From JAICMB01 sp963795935 (GTDB lineage: Bacteria; Acidobacteriota; Terriglobia; Bryobacterales; Bryobacteraceae), in assembly GCA_963795935.1 (NCBI GenBank), contig CAWCJO010000016.1, positions 1 through 64,000 of the forward strand: a stretch of DNA of 64,000 nucleotides. Direction: 5' to 3'. Every line of letters starts with the position of its first letter. Within the stretch, counting starts at the first letter, position 1. The position numbers and the translations under genes are program-made. The notes below the pieces were generated by a model, which saw only the letters and a program-made list of their open reading frames with translations, searched no databases and was not told the DNA's origin. Of this stretch, positions 54,442 to 63,045 are shown piece after piece.

Positions 54442-55093
54442 GGCAGGCGAAGCAGGCGAAGAACGTGAATGCGCTCGCCAGCATGACGCTGAGGGCGTGG
54501 ACGGCTATGAATGCGAAAAGCTGGGTGAAGGTTCCCTTCTCGGACAAGACGACGCCGGGCATCATGACCGAGGACGCCAGGTTGACGTCGACGGCAAAGA
54601 GCGCGGCGAGCAGCACGACGGCGCAGAGATTGGCGAGGAATATGGTTCGGGAGCGGAGCGGCAGCGGAGCGAGGTTCGCATAATCCAGGCGGCCCGGCAG
54701 AATGCGGTCCCACTTGATTACGATGACGAGGCCGGTGATGGCCATCGAAAACACGATGAAGAAATACTTGTCGGGCAGCGACGCCCAATAGACGTCGAAG
54801 CGGGGATTGCCCCGCATCCATCGCAAGAACGACGAATATTTCGGGAACAGCAGGAGCGAGAAAAATGCGCCGGGGGCCGCGAGCAACGCGAGGAGTCCTC
54901 CGATTTCAAAATTCAGGGCCGCGGCGCCGGAATCGCCGCCGCTCTGGACGATGGTGGCGGCGAAGTGCGCCACCAGCCTGGGGAACGGGCGCATGAGCAG
55001 GCGCCGCCAGGTATGGCGCGCGCGCGTCGCGAGGCGGCTAGCGGCAAGGCGCGCCAACAGCGGCGACGATGTTGGCTGCGATGGCGTCGGCAT
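54440..55093 (-). CDS. ABC exporter permease, N-terminal segment
   Basis: First ~217 codons of the permease starting at ATG 55093, overlapping the end of the ATPase gene by 56 bases. It has LLALLAAPGAFFSLLLFPKY, FIVFSMAITGLVIVIKW and NLCAVVLLAALFAVDVNLAS, with a cytosolic loop between. Homology stops near 54440 (FTFFACFACHG), after which the reading frame runs on into nonsense while the true protein resumes in the next frame. One indel accounts for the break. The whole protein would be about 600 residues. Confidence 0.75.
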
Positions 55094-55877
55094 CGGCGTG
55101 CTCCGTCAATTGCAAAAACGCTTCTTCGAGCGCCGGGGCCAGGCCCTTGGCGCGAATGTCGTCAATGGGGCCGTAAGCCGCCACGCTCCCGTTTCGGAGC
55201 AGTACGAGATGGGTGCAGAGCTTCTCGACAACCTCGAGCACCGGCGAACAGAAGAAAACGGCCTTGCCGGATTGCGCCAGCAGCTTGACGACCTGCCGGA
55301 AGGCGAGCGACATGGTGACGTCGAGGCCGGAAAAAGGCTCGTCGAGAATGAGGACTTCGGGGTCGTGCATCAACGCTGCAATGAGCATCACGCGCTGGCG
55401 CATGCCCTTTGAATAAGACGAAATCGGGGAATGGCGGTGCGGATACATGCTGAAATCGCGGAGCATGGACGCGGCCTTTTCCTCGAGACGCGCGGGAGAC
55501 ATGCGGCGCAAGGTCCCGACGAGCTCCAGATATTCCCAGCCGGTGAGGAACGAATACAGATGGGCCTCTTCGGGAGCATAGCCGACGCGCGCCTTGTAGG
55601 CCACCAGATCGGTCTTGATGTCGGCTCCGCGATAGAGCACGCGGCCGGTGGTGGGCTCCAGCAGTCCGGTTAACATTTTGACCGTGGTGCTCTTGCCGGA
55701 GCCATTAGGTCCCAAATAGCCGAGGACCTCGCCGGGGCGGATTGAAAAACTGACGTCGCGAACGGCGGGAAGTCCGCCATAGGATTTGGTGAGGCGCGAC
55801 GCTTCGAGAACGGCGGAAGCGCCGGTTTTCAACGTAGCCGTTGCGAGGTCATGATCGGGAAGGGAGTGGAACGTCAT
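55038..55877 (-). CDS. ABC exporter ATPase lacking the H-loop histidine
   Basis: 279 residues from ATG 55877. Walker A GYLGPNGSGKSTTVKML, Q-loop VGYAPEEAHLYSFL, signature SYSKGMRQRVMLIAALMHDP and Walker B VLILDEPFSGLD are normal for ABC-2 type exporters. The switch region reads AVFFCSPVLEVVEKLC; relatives have SHVLEVVE, so the H-loop His is replaced by Pro. This should impair ATP hydrolysis. It overlaps the permease gene at 55038-55093. Confidence 0.88.
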   Translation of the reverse strand: MTFHSLPDHDLATATLKTGASAVLEASRLTKSYGGLPAVRDVSFSIRPGEVLGYLGPNGSGKSTTVKMLTGLLEPTTGRVLYRGADIKTDLVAYKARVGYAPEEAHLYSFLTGWEYLELVGTLRRMSPARLEEKAASMLRDFSMYPHRHSPISSYSKGMRQRVMLIAALMHDPEVLILDEPFSGLDVTMSLAFRQVVKLLAQSGKAVFFCSPVLEVVEKLCTHLVLLRNGSVAAYGPIDDIRAKGLAPALEEAFLQLTEHADADAIAANIVAAVGAPCR

Positions 55878-56009
55878 TCGGCGCGCCGCAACGCCTGGCA
55901 TGCGATCAACACTTGCTATTGGACACCGCCGCGTTCGCGGAAGTTCCGCCGCGAGGAGGCCCGGTATGGTGAAATTATGAATACGCCTGTATATTAGGGG
56001 AGCGCGCAC

Positions 56010-56894
56010 GTGAATACGTTTTGTCTTCGTTGCGGCCGGCCTCTGGCCCCACAACTTCGTTTCTGCGACGGATGCGGAGCGCCCGTGCCGCATCCGCAAG
56101 CGGCCCCGGCCGACGCAGCGGCGGGGAATACTCCACCGCCTCCTCCTCCGCAGGCGTATTCTCCGCCGCCGCCGGCGTATCCGCCTGCGCCACCATCGTA
56201 TTCGCATGCGCCGACGGAGCAGATCTATGTAGGGCCGCCTCCTCCGGCCGCGGCATCTTCGAAAACGGGGATTTTGATTGCGGCGCTCGCGATCGTGCTG
56301 GCGCTGTGCGCGGGCGGCTTATGGTTTGTGGTGCAACATCGCACGCCGCCGGGCAAATCGACGACCGTTGCAACGGCTCCGCCCGCGGTGCCGGCGATGG
56401 CCGACCCGGGCGCCTCCACACCCCCGATGACGCCGCCGGCTTCGGACACATCTCCGGCTGTGCCGCCAACCCCTACGACGGAAAAACCCGTGACACCCCC
56501 TCGACACGCTGGCCAGACGGCCGCGATCCCGCGCGCGACAAAGCCGGAGCATGCCGCGGGTCCGGACATCACGGCGCAAAAGCGCGAGGCGGATTATCCC
56601 GCGATGCCGCCCCAGAAGCTGCCGGCGAAGCCCGCAACCGTTTCGCCGCGCCCCGCGGCAGTGGCCTACAGCGGCCCTTCGAGCGGATTTTTGAAATATA
56701 CAGGCGAGGCGGTGCCGCCGGGCGGGAAGGTGATTTTCGATACACTGCCGCCAGTGCACGTCGACGTTGCTTTTGACGATCAGACCTGGGATGCGCGCTT
56801 CGCGGTGAGCGGCGGAAAACAGAGATTGATCCTGACCAACAAGACCCAGGACATGCAGAAAAAGTGCCTGATCAAGTGGAACGTGATTCAGTAA
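56010..56894 (+). CDS. Zinc-ribbon, proline-rich membrane protein
   Basis: 294 residues from GTG 56010 (AGGGGAGCGCAC upstream). An N-terminal double CxxC zinc ribbon (FCLRCGRPLAPQLRFCDGCG) precedes a proline-rich cytosolic stretch, one transmembrane helix near 91-113 (LIAALAIVLALCAGGLWFVV) and a proline/threonine-rich periplasmic region. A C-terminal beta domain follows (YTGEAVPPGGKVIFDTLPPV; QRLILTNKTQDMQKKCLIKW). The architecture occurs in acidobacterial hypothetical proteins; function unknown. Converges on the response regulator gene. Confidence 0.7.
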   Translation: MNTFCLRCGRPLAPQLRFCDGCGAPVPHPQAAPADAAAGNTPPPPPPQAYSPPPPAYPPAPPSYSHAPTEQIYVGPPPPAAASSKTGILIAALAIVLALCAGGLWFVVQHRTPPGKSTTVATAPPAVPAMADPGASTPPMTPPASDTSPAVPPTPTTEKPVTPPRHAGQTAAIPRATKPEHAAGPDITAQKREADYPAMPPQKLPAKPATVSPRPAAVAYSGPSSGFLKYTGEAVPPGGKVIFDTLPPVHVDVAFDDQTWDARFAVSGGKQRLILTNKTQDMQKKCLIKWNVIQ

Positions 56895-56901
56895 AGGCGG
56901 G

Positions 56902-57600
56902 TCAGACGCCGACCGCTTCGGCCACGGGCTGGAAACTATAGCCAAAGCCGCGAACCGACCGGATACGCTCCGGACTGGCGGGATTGCCTTCCACTTTCTG
57001 CCGTAGGCGCAGGATGTAAACGTCGACGGCGCGATCCGTAATGGCGTGATTGTTGCCCCACACCGCGTCGAGCAGCTGGCCGCGGCTGAAGACAACTCCC
57101 GGGCGGCTCATCAACACTTCGAGCATACGAAACTCCGTGGCCGTGAGACTGACCTCGGAACCTTTCAAGCGGACCTGGCAAGCTGTGCGGTTCAGCTCCA
57201 GATCGCCGGCGCGGATGACGTTCGACGGCGTGGCGGCCGCGCGGAACTGGGTGCGGATGCGCGCAATGAGCTCGCGAACATAGAAGGGCTTCACGATGTA
57301 ATCGTTGGCGCCGAGCTCCAGTCCGACGATGCGATCGGTTTCCGCCGCTCGCGCGGTGAGGAAGATGACCGGGATGGGAGCCAGCTCGGGATCGCGGCGG
57401 ATGCAACGGCAAATGTCGAGGCCGTCCGAATCGGGCAGCATGATATCAAGGACGATCAGGTCGGGCCGTTCACGCCGGCAGAGGTCGAGCGCGCCCTTTC
57501 CGGTCTTGGCGCCCGCGAACGAAAAGCCCTCCTTCTCCAGGTTGTACTGCACCAGGTTGAAGAGGTCGGCGTCGTCTTCGATGAGCAGGATCTTCTTCAT
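56902..57600 (-). CDS. OmpR/PhoB-family response regulator
   Basis: 232 residues from ATG 57600. Receiver domain: KILLIEDDADLFNLVQYNLE, phosphoacceptor Asp in DLIVLDIMLPDSDG (near residue 52), and FLTARAAETDRIVGLELGAN then DYIVKPFYVREL (conserved Lys). Winged-helix DNA-binding domain: EVSLTATEFRMLEVLMSRPG, RGQLLDAVWG, RAVDVYILRLRQKVEG, IRSVRGFGYSF. All receiver residues are intact. No histidine kinase adjoins, so it is an orphan or has a distant kinase. Confidence 0.93.
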   Translation of the reverse strand: MKKILLIEDDADLFNLVQYNLEKEGFSFAGAKTGKGALDLCRRERPDLIVLDIMLPDSDGLDICRCIRRDPELAPIPVIFLTARAAETDRIVGLELGANDYIVKPFYVRELIARIRTQFRAAATPSNVIRAGDLELNRTACQVRLKGSEVSLTATEFRMLEVLMSRPGVVFSRGQLLDAVWGNNHAITDRAVDVYILRLRQKVEGNPASPERIRSVRGFGYSFQPVAEAVGV

Positions 57601-57660
57601 CGTTACTAACACGATAGCGGAGCCGAGTTACAGAATTATGACAGTCAGGCGATGGCGCGG

Positions 57661-58140
57661 CTATTTCACAAACACGAAGCGGGAGGTGACGCGACGATTG
57701 CGCGCTTCGGCGACGGCCTCGACCACCATGGTGTTTGGCCCTGTCAGGTAGCGTTCCCAGGAGCCGGTCAAGGGCGCATCCAAGCCGCGGATGGTCCAAG
57801 CGGTGATTAGTTTATTGCCGTCCCAATGCGACTTCGTCTGGAGCGATAGGCCGGCGGGCATCTCGTTGGCGTTTTGCGCGCCGCCCGTCAGGAGTTCGAC
57901 GGTAGGCGCGAGCATGGCGGCGTTGGTCACCCCGGTGGGTCCAGTGTGGTCCCAGTCGGTGTCGATTCTTATCCGTGGCTCGCGATCGTCGATGGTCTCG
58001 ATGAGGGCGGGCGAGCCGGGAGAGCTGGCGTTCCGGTCGAGCGTCCAGCGGCCGGAGAAGTTTGGTTTGGCGGCGGCGGCCCGGAGCGGCGCGGCGGCGG
58101 CCAAAAGAAATGCCTCGATTGCGGTTCTTCGCGTGTGCAT
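57661..58140 (-). CDS. Secreted protein of unknown function, possible Tat substrate
   Basis: 159 residues. The N-terminus TRRTAIEAFLLAAAAPLRAA resembles a twin-arginine signal peptide. The mature domain (NFSGRWTLDRNASSPGSPAL, RIRIDTDWDHTGPTGVTNAA, WDGNKLITAWTIRGLDAPLT) looks like a small lipocalin-like beta barrel of the kind common in Acidobacteria. No catalytic residues recognised. Lies 12 bases after the permease-like gene on the same strand. Confidence 0.6.
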   Translation of the reverse strand: MHTRRTAIEAFLLAAAAPLRAAAAKPNFSGRWTLDRNASSPGSPALIETIDDREPRIRIDTDWDHTGPTGVTNAAMLAPTVELLTGGAQNANEMPAGLSLQTKSHWDGNKLITAWTIRGLDAPLTGSWERYLTGPNTMVVEAVAEARNRRVTSRFVFVK

Positions 58141-58152
58141 GAAACTACCTCC

Positions 58153-58452
58153 TTAGGGAATTGTCGTTTCGACGAACAGATCTTTCCACGATTCATCGAA
58201 TCGCGTCCACTGGTTCGGATCGTGCAAGGCTTCGGAAACAAAAAGGGCGCCATGGCCCGCGGGGCAGACGTATTCCGTGGCGGGCCGGTCCAGGATGAGG
58301 CTGCTCCAGGAGCCGATGGGCACGGGCATGCGCAGGCGCGCCATGCAGGCCGGACAGCGCGAGCGCTGGTCGCGCAGGACGAAATAGATGGCGGCGGAGC
58401 AGAGGGCGAGATGCGGCCCAGCACTGAAAAAGCGCCAGCACCGAGGAAACAT
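58153..58452 (-). CDS. Orphan permease-like protein, C-terminal segment
   Basis: Continuation, in a shifted frame from about 58430, of the protein listed next. It has one more transmembrane segment (ALCSAAIYFVLRDQ) and then a cysteine-bearing tail: CPACMARLRMPVPIGSWSSL, EYVCPAGHGALFVSEALHDP, ending LFVETTIP. The CPAC...C pattern suggests a zinc-ribbon-like end. Confidence 0.6.
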   Translation of the reverse strand: MFPRCWRFFSAGPHLALCSAAIYFVLRDQRSRCPACMARLRMPVPIGSWSSLILDRPATEYVCPAGHGALFVSEALHDPNQWTRFDESWKDLFVETTIP

Positions 58453-59476
58453 GCATGCTTGCGCGCAGGGTGGCGAGGTGGATGGCGGTGATGCTCAAGA
58501 CGATGGCGGCGATGCGGGCGCAGGAGTACAACGTCATCCAGCGCGTCGTCCAGCGCCAATGGAGCAGCGCGTAAGCGGCGGCAAGCATCGCCAGTGCGCC
58601 GGCCAGCAGCAAGCCGCAGATGGTAAAGCGCGCGGCCAAGGGGTGGAGACCGAGCCCTTCATATCTCATGCGGCCCATGATGGGACGGGCCAAGGCGGCG
58701 AAATCGGCCGCCGCCTTATCGCGCGCGATCCCGGGCTTGAGCAACGCGATGGCGAATACGTTCGCATCGGTTCCCAGGGGCGTGAAGAAGGAACAGCCGT
58801 CGAAGGCGAAGCGGGGAGGCAGCACGCCGGCGACTTGGTACCGTTTGCCTTTGGCGTAAAACTCCGCGCCGATGGGCGCGGCGGAGTGGAAGCGCGCGCG
58901 GCGGAAGGAATCCGTCACGAGGGCGCGAGCGGCGCCATCCTGGTTCGCGAGAACCGGGGCGGCGGGCAGCGGGACGCCGAGGACCTTGAAGAAGTTGTCT
59001 GAGACGCGAGCGAAGCGGACATCGCCGGCGCGCTCCAGGCGATAGGCCGCGATCTGCTCGACATCGGGCGAAGTTCGCCATTTGGCGATCTCGAACTTCC
59101 AGAAAAAGTTGGTGCTCCAGCCGAGCACTCCCAGATTGCGTCCGATGCGCGCCAGGCGGTCCATGTTGGCGTAGGGCGGACGGGGCGGGAGCACGGCGCC
59201 ATTCCAGATGCAAACGACGGCGGCGGTGGCCGCGAGAATGAACTCGACTCGCAGGGGGGCGGCGAAAAAACGCAAGGTGAAAGGAGACTGAGCGCGCAGG
59301 CAAAGCGCGTCGCGGAAGGCGCCGCGTGCCGAGCGCAGCATGTATGGCAGAGATGCGCCGCTGCGGTTGCGCCAGGCCAGTTCGGCGTACCATTCCCGCT
59401 TCCAGTCCGGGCGCGCGCGCCGCGGCAGGAGCAGCGCCGCAGTCGCGATCAGAAGCCGGCACAAGGGCGGGACCAT
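58430..59476 (-). CDS. Orphan permease-like (ADOP-related) protein, N-terminal segment
   Basis: Starts at ATG 59476, two bases after the PadR stop. The cytosolic start DWKREWYAELAWRNR and the first helix region resemble the N-terminus of acidobacterial duplicated orphan permeases. A MacB-like periplasmic domain follows (VEQIAAYRLERAGDVRFARV; FFKVLGVPLPAAPVLANQDG; YAKGKRYQVAGVLPPRFAFD), then membrane helices (LLLAGALAMLAAAYALLHW). Full ADOPs have two FtsX halves and about 800 residues; this one has only about 450. The frame is lost near 58430. Confidence 0.68.
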
Positions 59477-59478
59477 GG

Positions 59479-59790
59479 TTAACGCTCCGATTTTTGCGGC
59501 AGTTGAGAGTTCATACGTTCGAGCAACGGATAGCGCTCGAAGGCCGCTTCGAGAGCCGCTTCTCCGTTGACTGAAACGGAATAATATTTTCGCGCCGGGC
59601 GCTGCTCGCGTTCGGCGACGGCGCCGGACTCCCACTTGGAGGAAATAAATCCGGCTTGCTCCAGGCGGCGCAGGGCTGGGTATACGGTGCCGCTGGGCAG
59701 CCCCGTGACATCCATGATGTCGAAGCCATAACGATACCCGCTGGCGGCCGCCATCAGGATGGAGGCGGCGGTGTAGGAGAGGGCGGTCAC
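59479..59790 (-). CDS. PadR family transcriptional regulator
   Basis: 103 residues. Winged helix: YTAASILMAAASGYRYGFDI, MDVTGLPSGTVYPALRRLEQ, AGFISSKWESGAVAEREQRP, ARKYYSVSVNGEAALEAAFE, matching the PadR N-terminal domain; the short C-terminal helix dimerises. PadR genes commonly precede orphan permease genes in Acidobacteria and presumably control them. The spacing of two bases here supports one transcript. Confidence 0.9.
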   Translation of the reverse strand: MTALSYTAASILMAAASGYRYGFDIMDVTGLPSGTVYPALRRLEQAGFISSKWESGAVAEREQRPARKYYSVSVNGEAALEAAFERYPLLERMNSQLPQKSER

Positions 59791-59878
59791 ATCAGTAGTA
59801 TGCTACATAGGGTCAATGGTGTCAAGGGGGTTAAGCGCGGGGCTTCGCGCCCTATAATGGCGGTGTAGCAGTCCGGCA

Positions 59879-60352
59879 ATGGAAGAACTCAAGAAAAAAT
59901 TACAGGACGAGATCACGGCGTTGGAGATGGAGCTGCGGGTCGAATTGCCGCGCGAAATCGCGAAGGCGCGGGCGCACGGCGATCTCAGTGAAAACGCGGA
60001 GTATCACGCGGCAAAGGAGCGGCAGGGGCACGTAAATGCGCGTCTCGGCCAACTGCGGGCACGCCTGCGCGAGGTCTCGATGATTGACGAATCGCGCATT
60101 CCGCGGGACCGCGTGGGGCTGGGCTCGACCGTGCTGGTCATGGACGTGGATAAGGGCGAGGAGGCCACGTTCAAGCTGGTGACCAGCGAAGAGGCCGATG
60201 CCGGGAAAGGGCAGATCTCGACGACGTCGCCGATCGGGCGCGGTTTGATGGGGAAGAAGGTCGGGGATTCGGCTAAGATCCAGATTCCGGGGGGGACGCG
60301 GGAGCTGGAGATTTTGAAGCTGACGACCATTCACGATGCGGCGGCAAGTTGA
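59879..60352 (+). CDS. greA: Transcription elongation factor GreA
   Basis: 157 residues. Binds RNA polymerase through the secondary channel and stimulates cleavage of backtracked RNA. N-terminal coiled coil: LQDEITALEMELRVELPREI, AKARAHGDLSENAEYHAAKE (DLSENAEY at the tip holds the acidic residues for cleavage). C-terminal FKBP-like domain: VGLGSTVLVMDVDKGEEATF, STTSPIGRGLMGKKVGDSAK, TRELEILKLTTI. Divergent from PadR with an 88-base gap. Intact and of normal length. Confidence 0.95.
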   Translation: MEELKKKLQDEITALEMELRVELPREIAKARAHGDLSENAEYHAAKERQGHVNARLGQLRARLREVSMIDESRIPRDRVGLGSTVLVMDVDKGEEATFKLVTSEEADAGKGQISTTSPIGRGLMGKKVGDSAKIQIPGGTRELEILKLTTIHDAAAS

Positions 60353-60639
60353 AGGATCCGCGTTGGGTCGACAAAGACAGATCGCGCGACATCAGACTTC
60401 GAATTCGGAGCATTTTGATGGCGGAATGGGACCCGATTGGCGTCCGCGAAATCCCGGAGGCGCATGACCGCGGATCATCCGAGGCCGCATACACGTTAGG
60501 CAGCATTGAAGTTGATCGAATGGAGTTGATTGATGCCAACCGACAACGCGTCCGCGTAGTCGCGTCGTCCAGTTGCAGCGGATGGCCCAGGCGCTCGGCA
60601 TCGATTACCCGGCGCGGCCCAAAAAAGAGGGATCGATGA
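60349..60639 (+). pseudogene. Degraded small gene (DPIGVxxIPEA family) in the greA-pgsA-like gap
   Basis: The 357 bases between greA and the phosphatidyltransferase contain an ORF with IRSILMAEWDPIGVREIPEA, resembling small hypothetical proteins with a DPIGVxxIPEAxDEYD motif. After that the expected residues are lost, and a different frame shows AQALGIDYPARPKKEG. No start signal of quality exists. Best read as a relic; nothing else is recognised in the gap. Confidence 0.35.
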
Positions 60640-60709
60640 ACCAACGCAGATTTACCGTATTCTCCGCCGGAGGCTTTTCGTTTAGGGATAGAATCGACAG
60701 TAGGGGTCA

Positions 60710-61342
60710 ATGACTTTTACCCGCCTGATCGGCGTCGCTTGCAACAAGGTGATCCGCCTTATTGTGCACGGCTTGGCGTTGTCGAAGATCCACCCCAATG
60801 TTCTGACGTTTATTGGTTTGCTGATCAACATTGTGGCCGCGGTGCTGCTTGCCGCGGGCCAATTCCGCTGGGCCGGCGTGGTGATCGTCAGCGCCGGACT
60901 GTTCGACATGGTCGATGGCCGCGTGGCCCGCGAGACCAATCAGGTGACGCGATTTGGCGGCTTTTTCGACTCCGTTCTGGACCGCTACTCCGATCTCGGC
61001 TTGCTGATGGGCCTTCTGGTCTATTACGGAAACATCAGCCGTCCTTTTTACGTAGTGCTGACGGCGATTGTGATGGCGGGATCGGTGATGGTGAGCTATA
61101 CGCGGGCGCGCGCCGAGAATACCATTCCAAGCTGCAAGGTGGGGTTCATGGAGCGGCCCGAGCGCGTGGTGCTGCTGATCATCGGCGCTCTGTTCGACCG
61201 AATGGCTCCGGTGCTGTGGGTGATCGCGGTTTTGTCGAACATTACGGTAATCCATCGCATGGCGTTCACGTACCAGGAAGCGAAGCGGCTCGAAGATGCG
61301 CAGTTGCGCGCCGCCCCGGCCCCAGAGACGCAAACGCTCTAA
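60710..61342 (+). CDS. CDP-alcohol phosphatidyltransferase family protein
   Basis: 210-residue membrane enzyme that transfers a phosphatidyl group from CDP-diacylglycerol, or a similar donor, to an alcohol. The catalytic motif DGxxARxxxxxxxxGxxxDxxxD is present as DGRVARETNQVTRFGG followed by FFDSVLD (residues about 69-90). About six hydrophobic helices (VLTFIGLLINIVAAVLLAAG, DLGLLMGLLVYYG, FYVVLTAIVMAGSVMVSYTR, VVLLIIGALFDRMAPVLWVI). The acceptor (glycerol phosphate, inositol phosphate or other) cannot be told from sequence. Its stop abuts that of the esterase on the other strand. Confidence 0.9.
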   Translation: MTFTRLIGVACNKVIRLIVHGLALSKIHPNVLTFIGLLINIVAAVLLAAGQFRWAGVVIVSAGLFDMVDGRVARETNQVTRFGGFFDSVLDRYSDLGLLMGLLVYYGNISRPFYVVLTAIVMAGSVMVSYTRARAENTIPSCKVGFMERPERVVLLIIGALFDRMAPVLWVIAVLSNITVIHRMAFTYQEAKRLEDAQLRAAPAPETQTL

Positions 61343-62209
61343 TTACGGCGCGAGGATTTTGCGTTGCAGCATCCAGTCGCGTAAGCGATCCGGCCAGGTG
61401 GACACCGGCAATTGGCTCGGCCGCAAACCGAAACCGTGTCCGCCGGCGGCGTAGATATGCATCTCGGAGGAGACGCCTTGCTTTTCGAGATCGAGGTAGA
61501 GGTTGACTGTTGTGACGACGTGGGAGCGGTCGTCGTCGGCGCAAACGAGAAAAGTCTGGGGCGCGTCTTTGGGAACCACGATGGAGCCGGGCCGGAATCC
61601 CGGGTAGACCACGACCGAGAAATCGGGGCGTGAGCCGGCGCGGTCGATGGGATCGGGGGCGCTATCGTTACCGGCATCGAAGCGGGTTTCGATCAGGGCG
61701 GCAACTTCTCCGCCGGCGGAAAAGCCCATGAATCCGATGCGCGCCGGGTCGATGTTCCATTCCTTCGCCCGGCTGCGGACCAGGCGCATGGCGCGCGAGG
61801 CGTCCGCCAGCGCATCGCCCTGGACGGTGTAATGCGAGCCGGGGGCGCGCGCCAGACGGTACTTCAACACGAAGGCCGCGATGCCGTTCTTATTCAGCCA
61901 ATCGGCGACGTCCCAGCCTTCTTTGTCGATGACGAGCTGGGAATGGCCGCCGCCGGGCGCCACTACGACAGCAACGCCGTTGGCGTTCTCTTTGGGCGGC
62001 AGGAAGACGTAGATAGAAGGATAGTGGACGACCGTAAATCTCTTGGGCAGCTTGGGATTTGCCGAGGCCTCGAAGACCTCCGCGGCGGTCTCGCCTTCGG
62101 AGCCCGGAGCGCCTTTGGGCCACAGCCGTATTTCTTCGCCGCGCTCGATCGCAAATGAGTAGGCGCAGGAGGAGAGGAGCAGGCAGAGGGCCAGCGATTT
62201 GAGTTTCAT
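61343..62209 (-). CDS. Secreted alpha/beta hydrolase (esterase/acetylxylan esterase-like)
   Basis: 288 residues with a signal peptide (LKSLALCLLLSSCAYSFA). Alpha/beta-hydrolase motifs: VAVVVAPGGGHSQLVIDKEG (oxyanion region), IGFMGFSAGGEVAALI (nucleophile Ser in GFSAGG), TFLVCADDDRSH (acid) and YAAGGHGFGLRPSQ (His). The pattern follows BD-FAE/Axe-type esterases that deacetylate polysaccharides or xylo-oligomers. An LSSC lipobox-like site could make it a lipoprotein. Confidence 0.86.
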   Translation of the reverse strand: MKLKSLALCLLLSSCAYSFAIERGEEIRLWPKGAPGSEGETAAEVFEASANPKLPKRFTVVHYPSIYVFLPPKENANGVAVVVAPGGGHSQLVIDKEGWDVADWLNKNGIAAFVLKYRLARAPGSHYTVQGDALADASRAMRLVRSRAKEWNIDPARIGFMGFSAGGEVAALIETRFDAGNDSAPDPIDRAGSRPDFSVVVYPGFRPGSIVVPKDAPQTFLVCADDDRSHVVTTVNLYLDLEKQGVSSEMHIYAAGGHGFGLRPSQLPVSTWPDRLRDWMLQRKILAP

Positions 62210-62215
62210 AATTTC

Positions 62216-63022
62216 CTAGAATCTCACGGAGCCGGTCTGCATGGTCATCAGGAAACGGAACATGTATGCAAAGGCGGCAGCCGTCAATGCCACGCAGAGC
62301 ACGGCCGCGCCCTGGATGAGCGGCTCCTTCCACATCAGGCGCGCGCGCGGCGTGCTGGCGAGGTACCCGGCCGCGAAGCCGCCCACGAGTCCTCCGATGT
62401 GCGCATAGATGTCCACGCCCGGAATGAAGCTGAGGACCAGGCCGTAGATCAGCCAGCGCATATACAGGGATTTGATGGCCGCTCCCAAACTCGACTTGTC
62501 GGTGAGGCCGAAGGCGAGCATGGCGCCGATTAAGCCGAAAATTCCCGCCGAGGAGCCCAGCGAAAATCCGTGCGTCATATGGGAGCTAAGGAAGAAGCCG
62601 CATACCGTGGCGACGAAGTAGAACACGATCATGCGGCTGGTGCCGTAGACTTGTTCCACCTCCGCGCCGAGATCGAACAGCACCCAGGAGTTCATCAGAA
62701 TGTGGATGACGCCGCCGTGCAGGAATCCGGCGGTGACGAGACGCCACAATTCCGTCCGCATCAGCGGCCAGGGCACGCTCATGCCGGCCTGCTGGATGCC
62801 GGACTGCGGGTTCAAAGCTCCCGCCACGTAGAGCCCGGTGTTGATCAGCAAAATGATGATTGTGGTGAAGCGCGCCTGCGGAATCAGGCCGCCCAGGATC
62901 TGTCCGGCGTTGAGCTTGTTCCGGCCGGGGGCGCCGAGCTTGATGCCGCAGTAGGGGCAGGCGCGGTCGCTGGTGGTGACAAAAGCCCGGCAATTCGGGC
63001 ACATCCGTCGATGTTCGGCCAA
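62216..63022 (-). CDS. Rhomboid family intramembrane serine protease with zinc ribbon
   Basis: 268 residues (TTG 63022; ATG 63004 is an alternative start). N-terminal zinc ribbon CPNC...CPYC, then six transmembrane helices. Motifs: TELWRLVTAGFLHGGVIHIL (HGxxHxxxN), GSSAGIFGLIGAMLAFGL with the catalytic Ser (GxSAG), and DIYAHIGGLVGGFAAGYLAS with the catalytic His. It cleaves membrane-protein segments within the bilayer. Divergent from the M48 peptidase by 23 bases, so the two proteases may share control. Confidence 0.92.
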   Translation of the reverse strand: MAEHRRMCPNCRAFVTTSDRACPYCGIKLGAPGRNKLNAGQILGGLIPQARFTTIIILLINTGLYVAGALNPQSGIQQAGMSVPWPLMRTELWRLVTAGFLHGGVIHILMNSWVLFDLGAEVEQVYGTSRMIVFYFVATVCGFFLSSHMTHGFSLGSSAGIFGLIGAMLAFGLTDKSSLGAAIKSLYMRWLIYGLVLSFIPGVDIYAHIGGLVGGFAAGYLASTPRARLMWKEPLIQGAAVLCVALTAAAFAYMFRFLMTMQTGSVRF

Positions 63023-63045
63023 GCTTCATTGTACAATCCGGTTGC

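Noticed and set aside
53626..55288. Long plus-strand ORFs rich in Glu/Arg/Gly across 53.6-55.3 kb
   Set aside because: They are shadows of the minus-strand ABC permease and ATPase in high-GC DNA; no ribosome sites or family matches.
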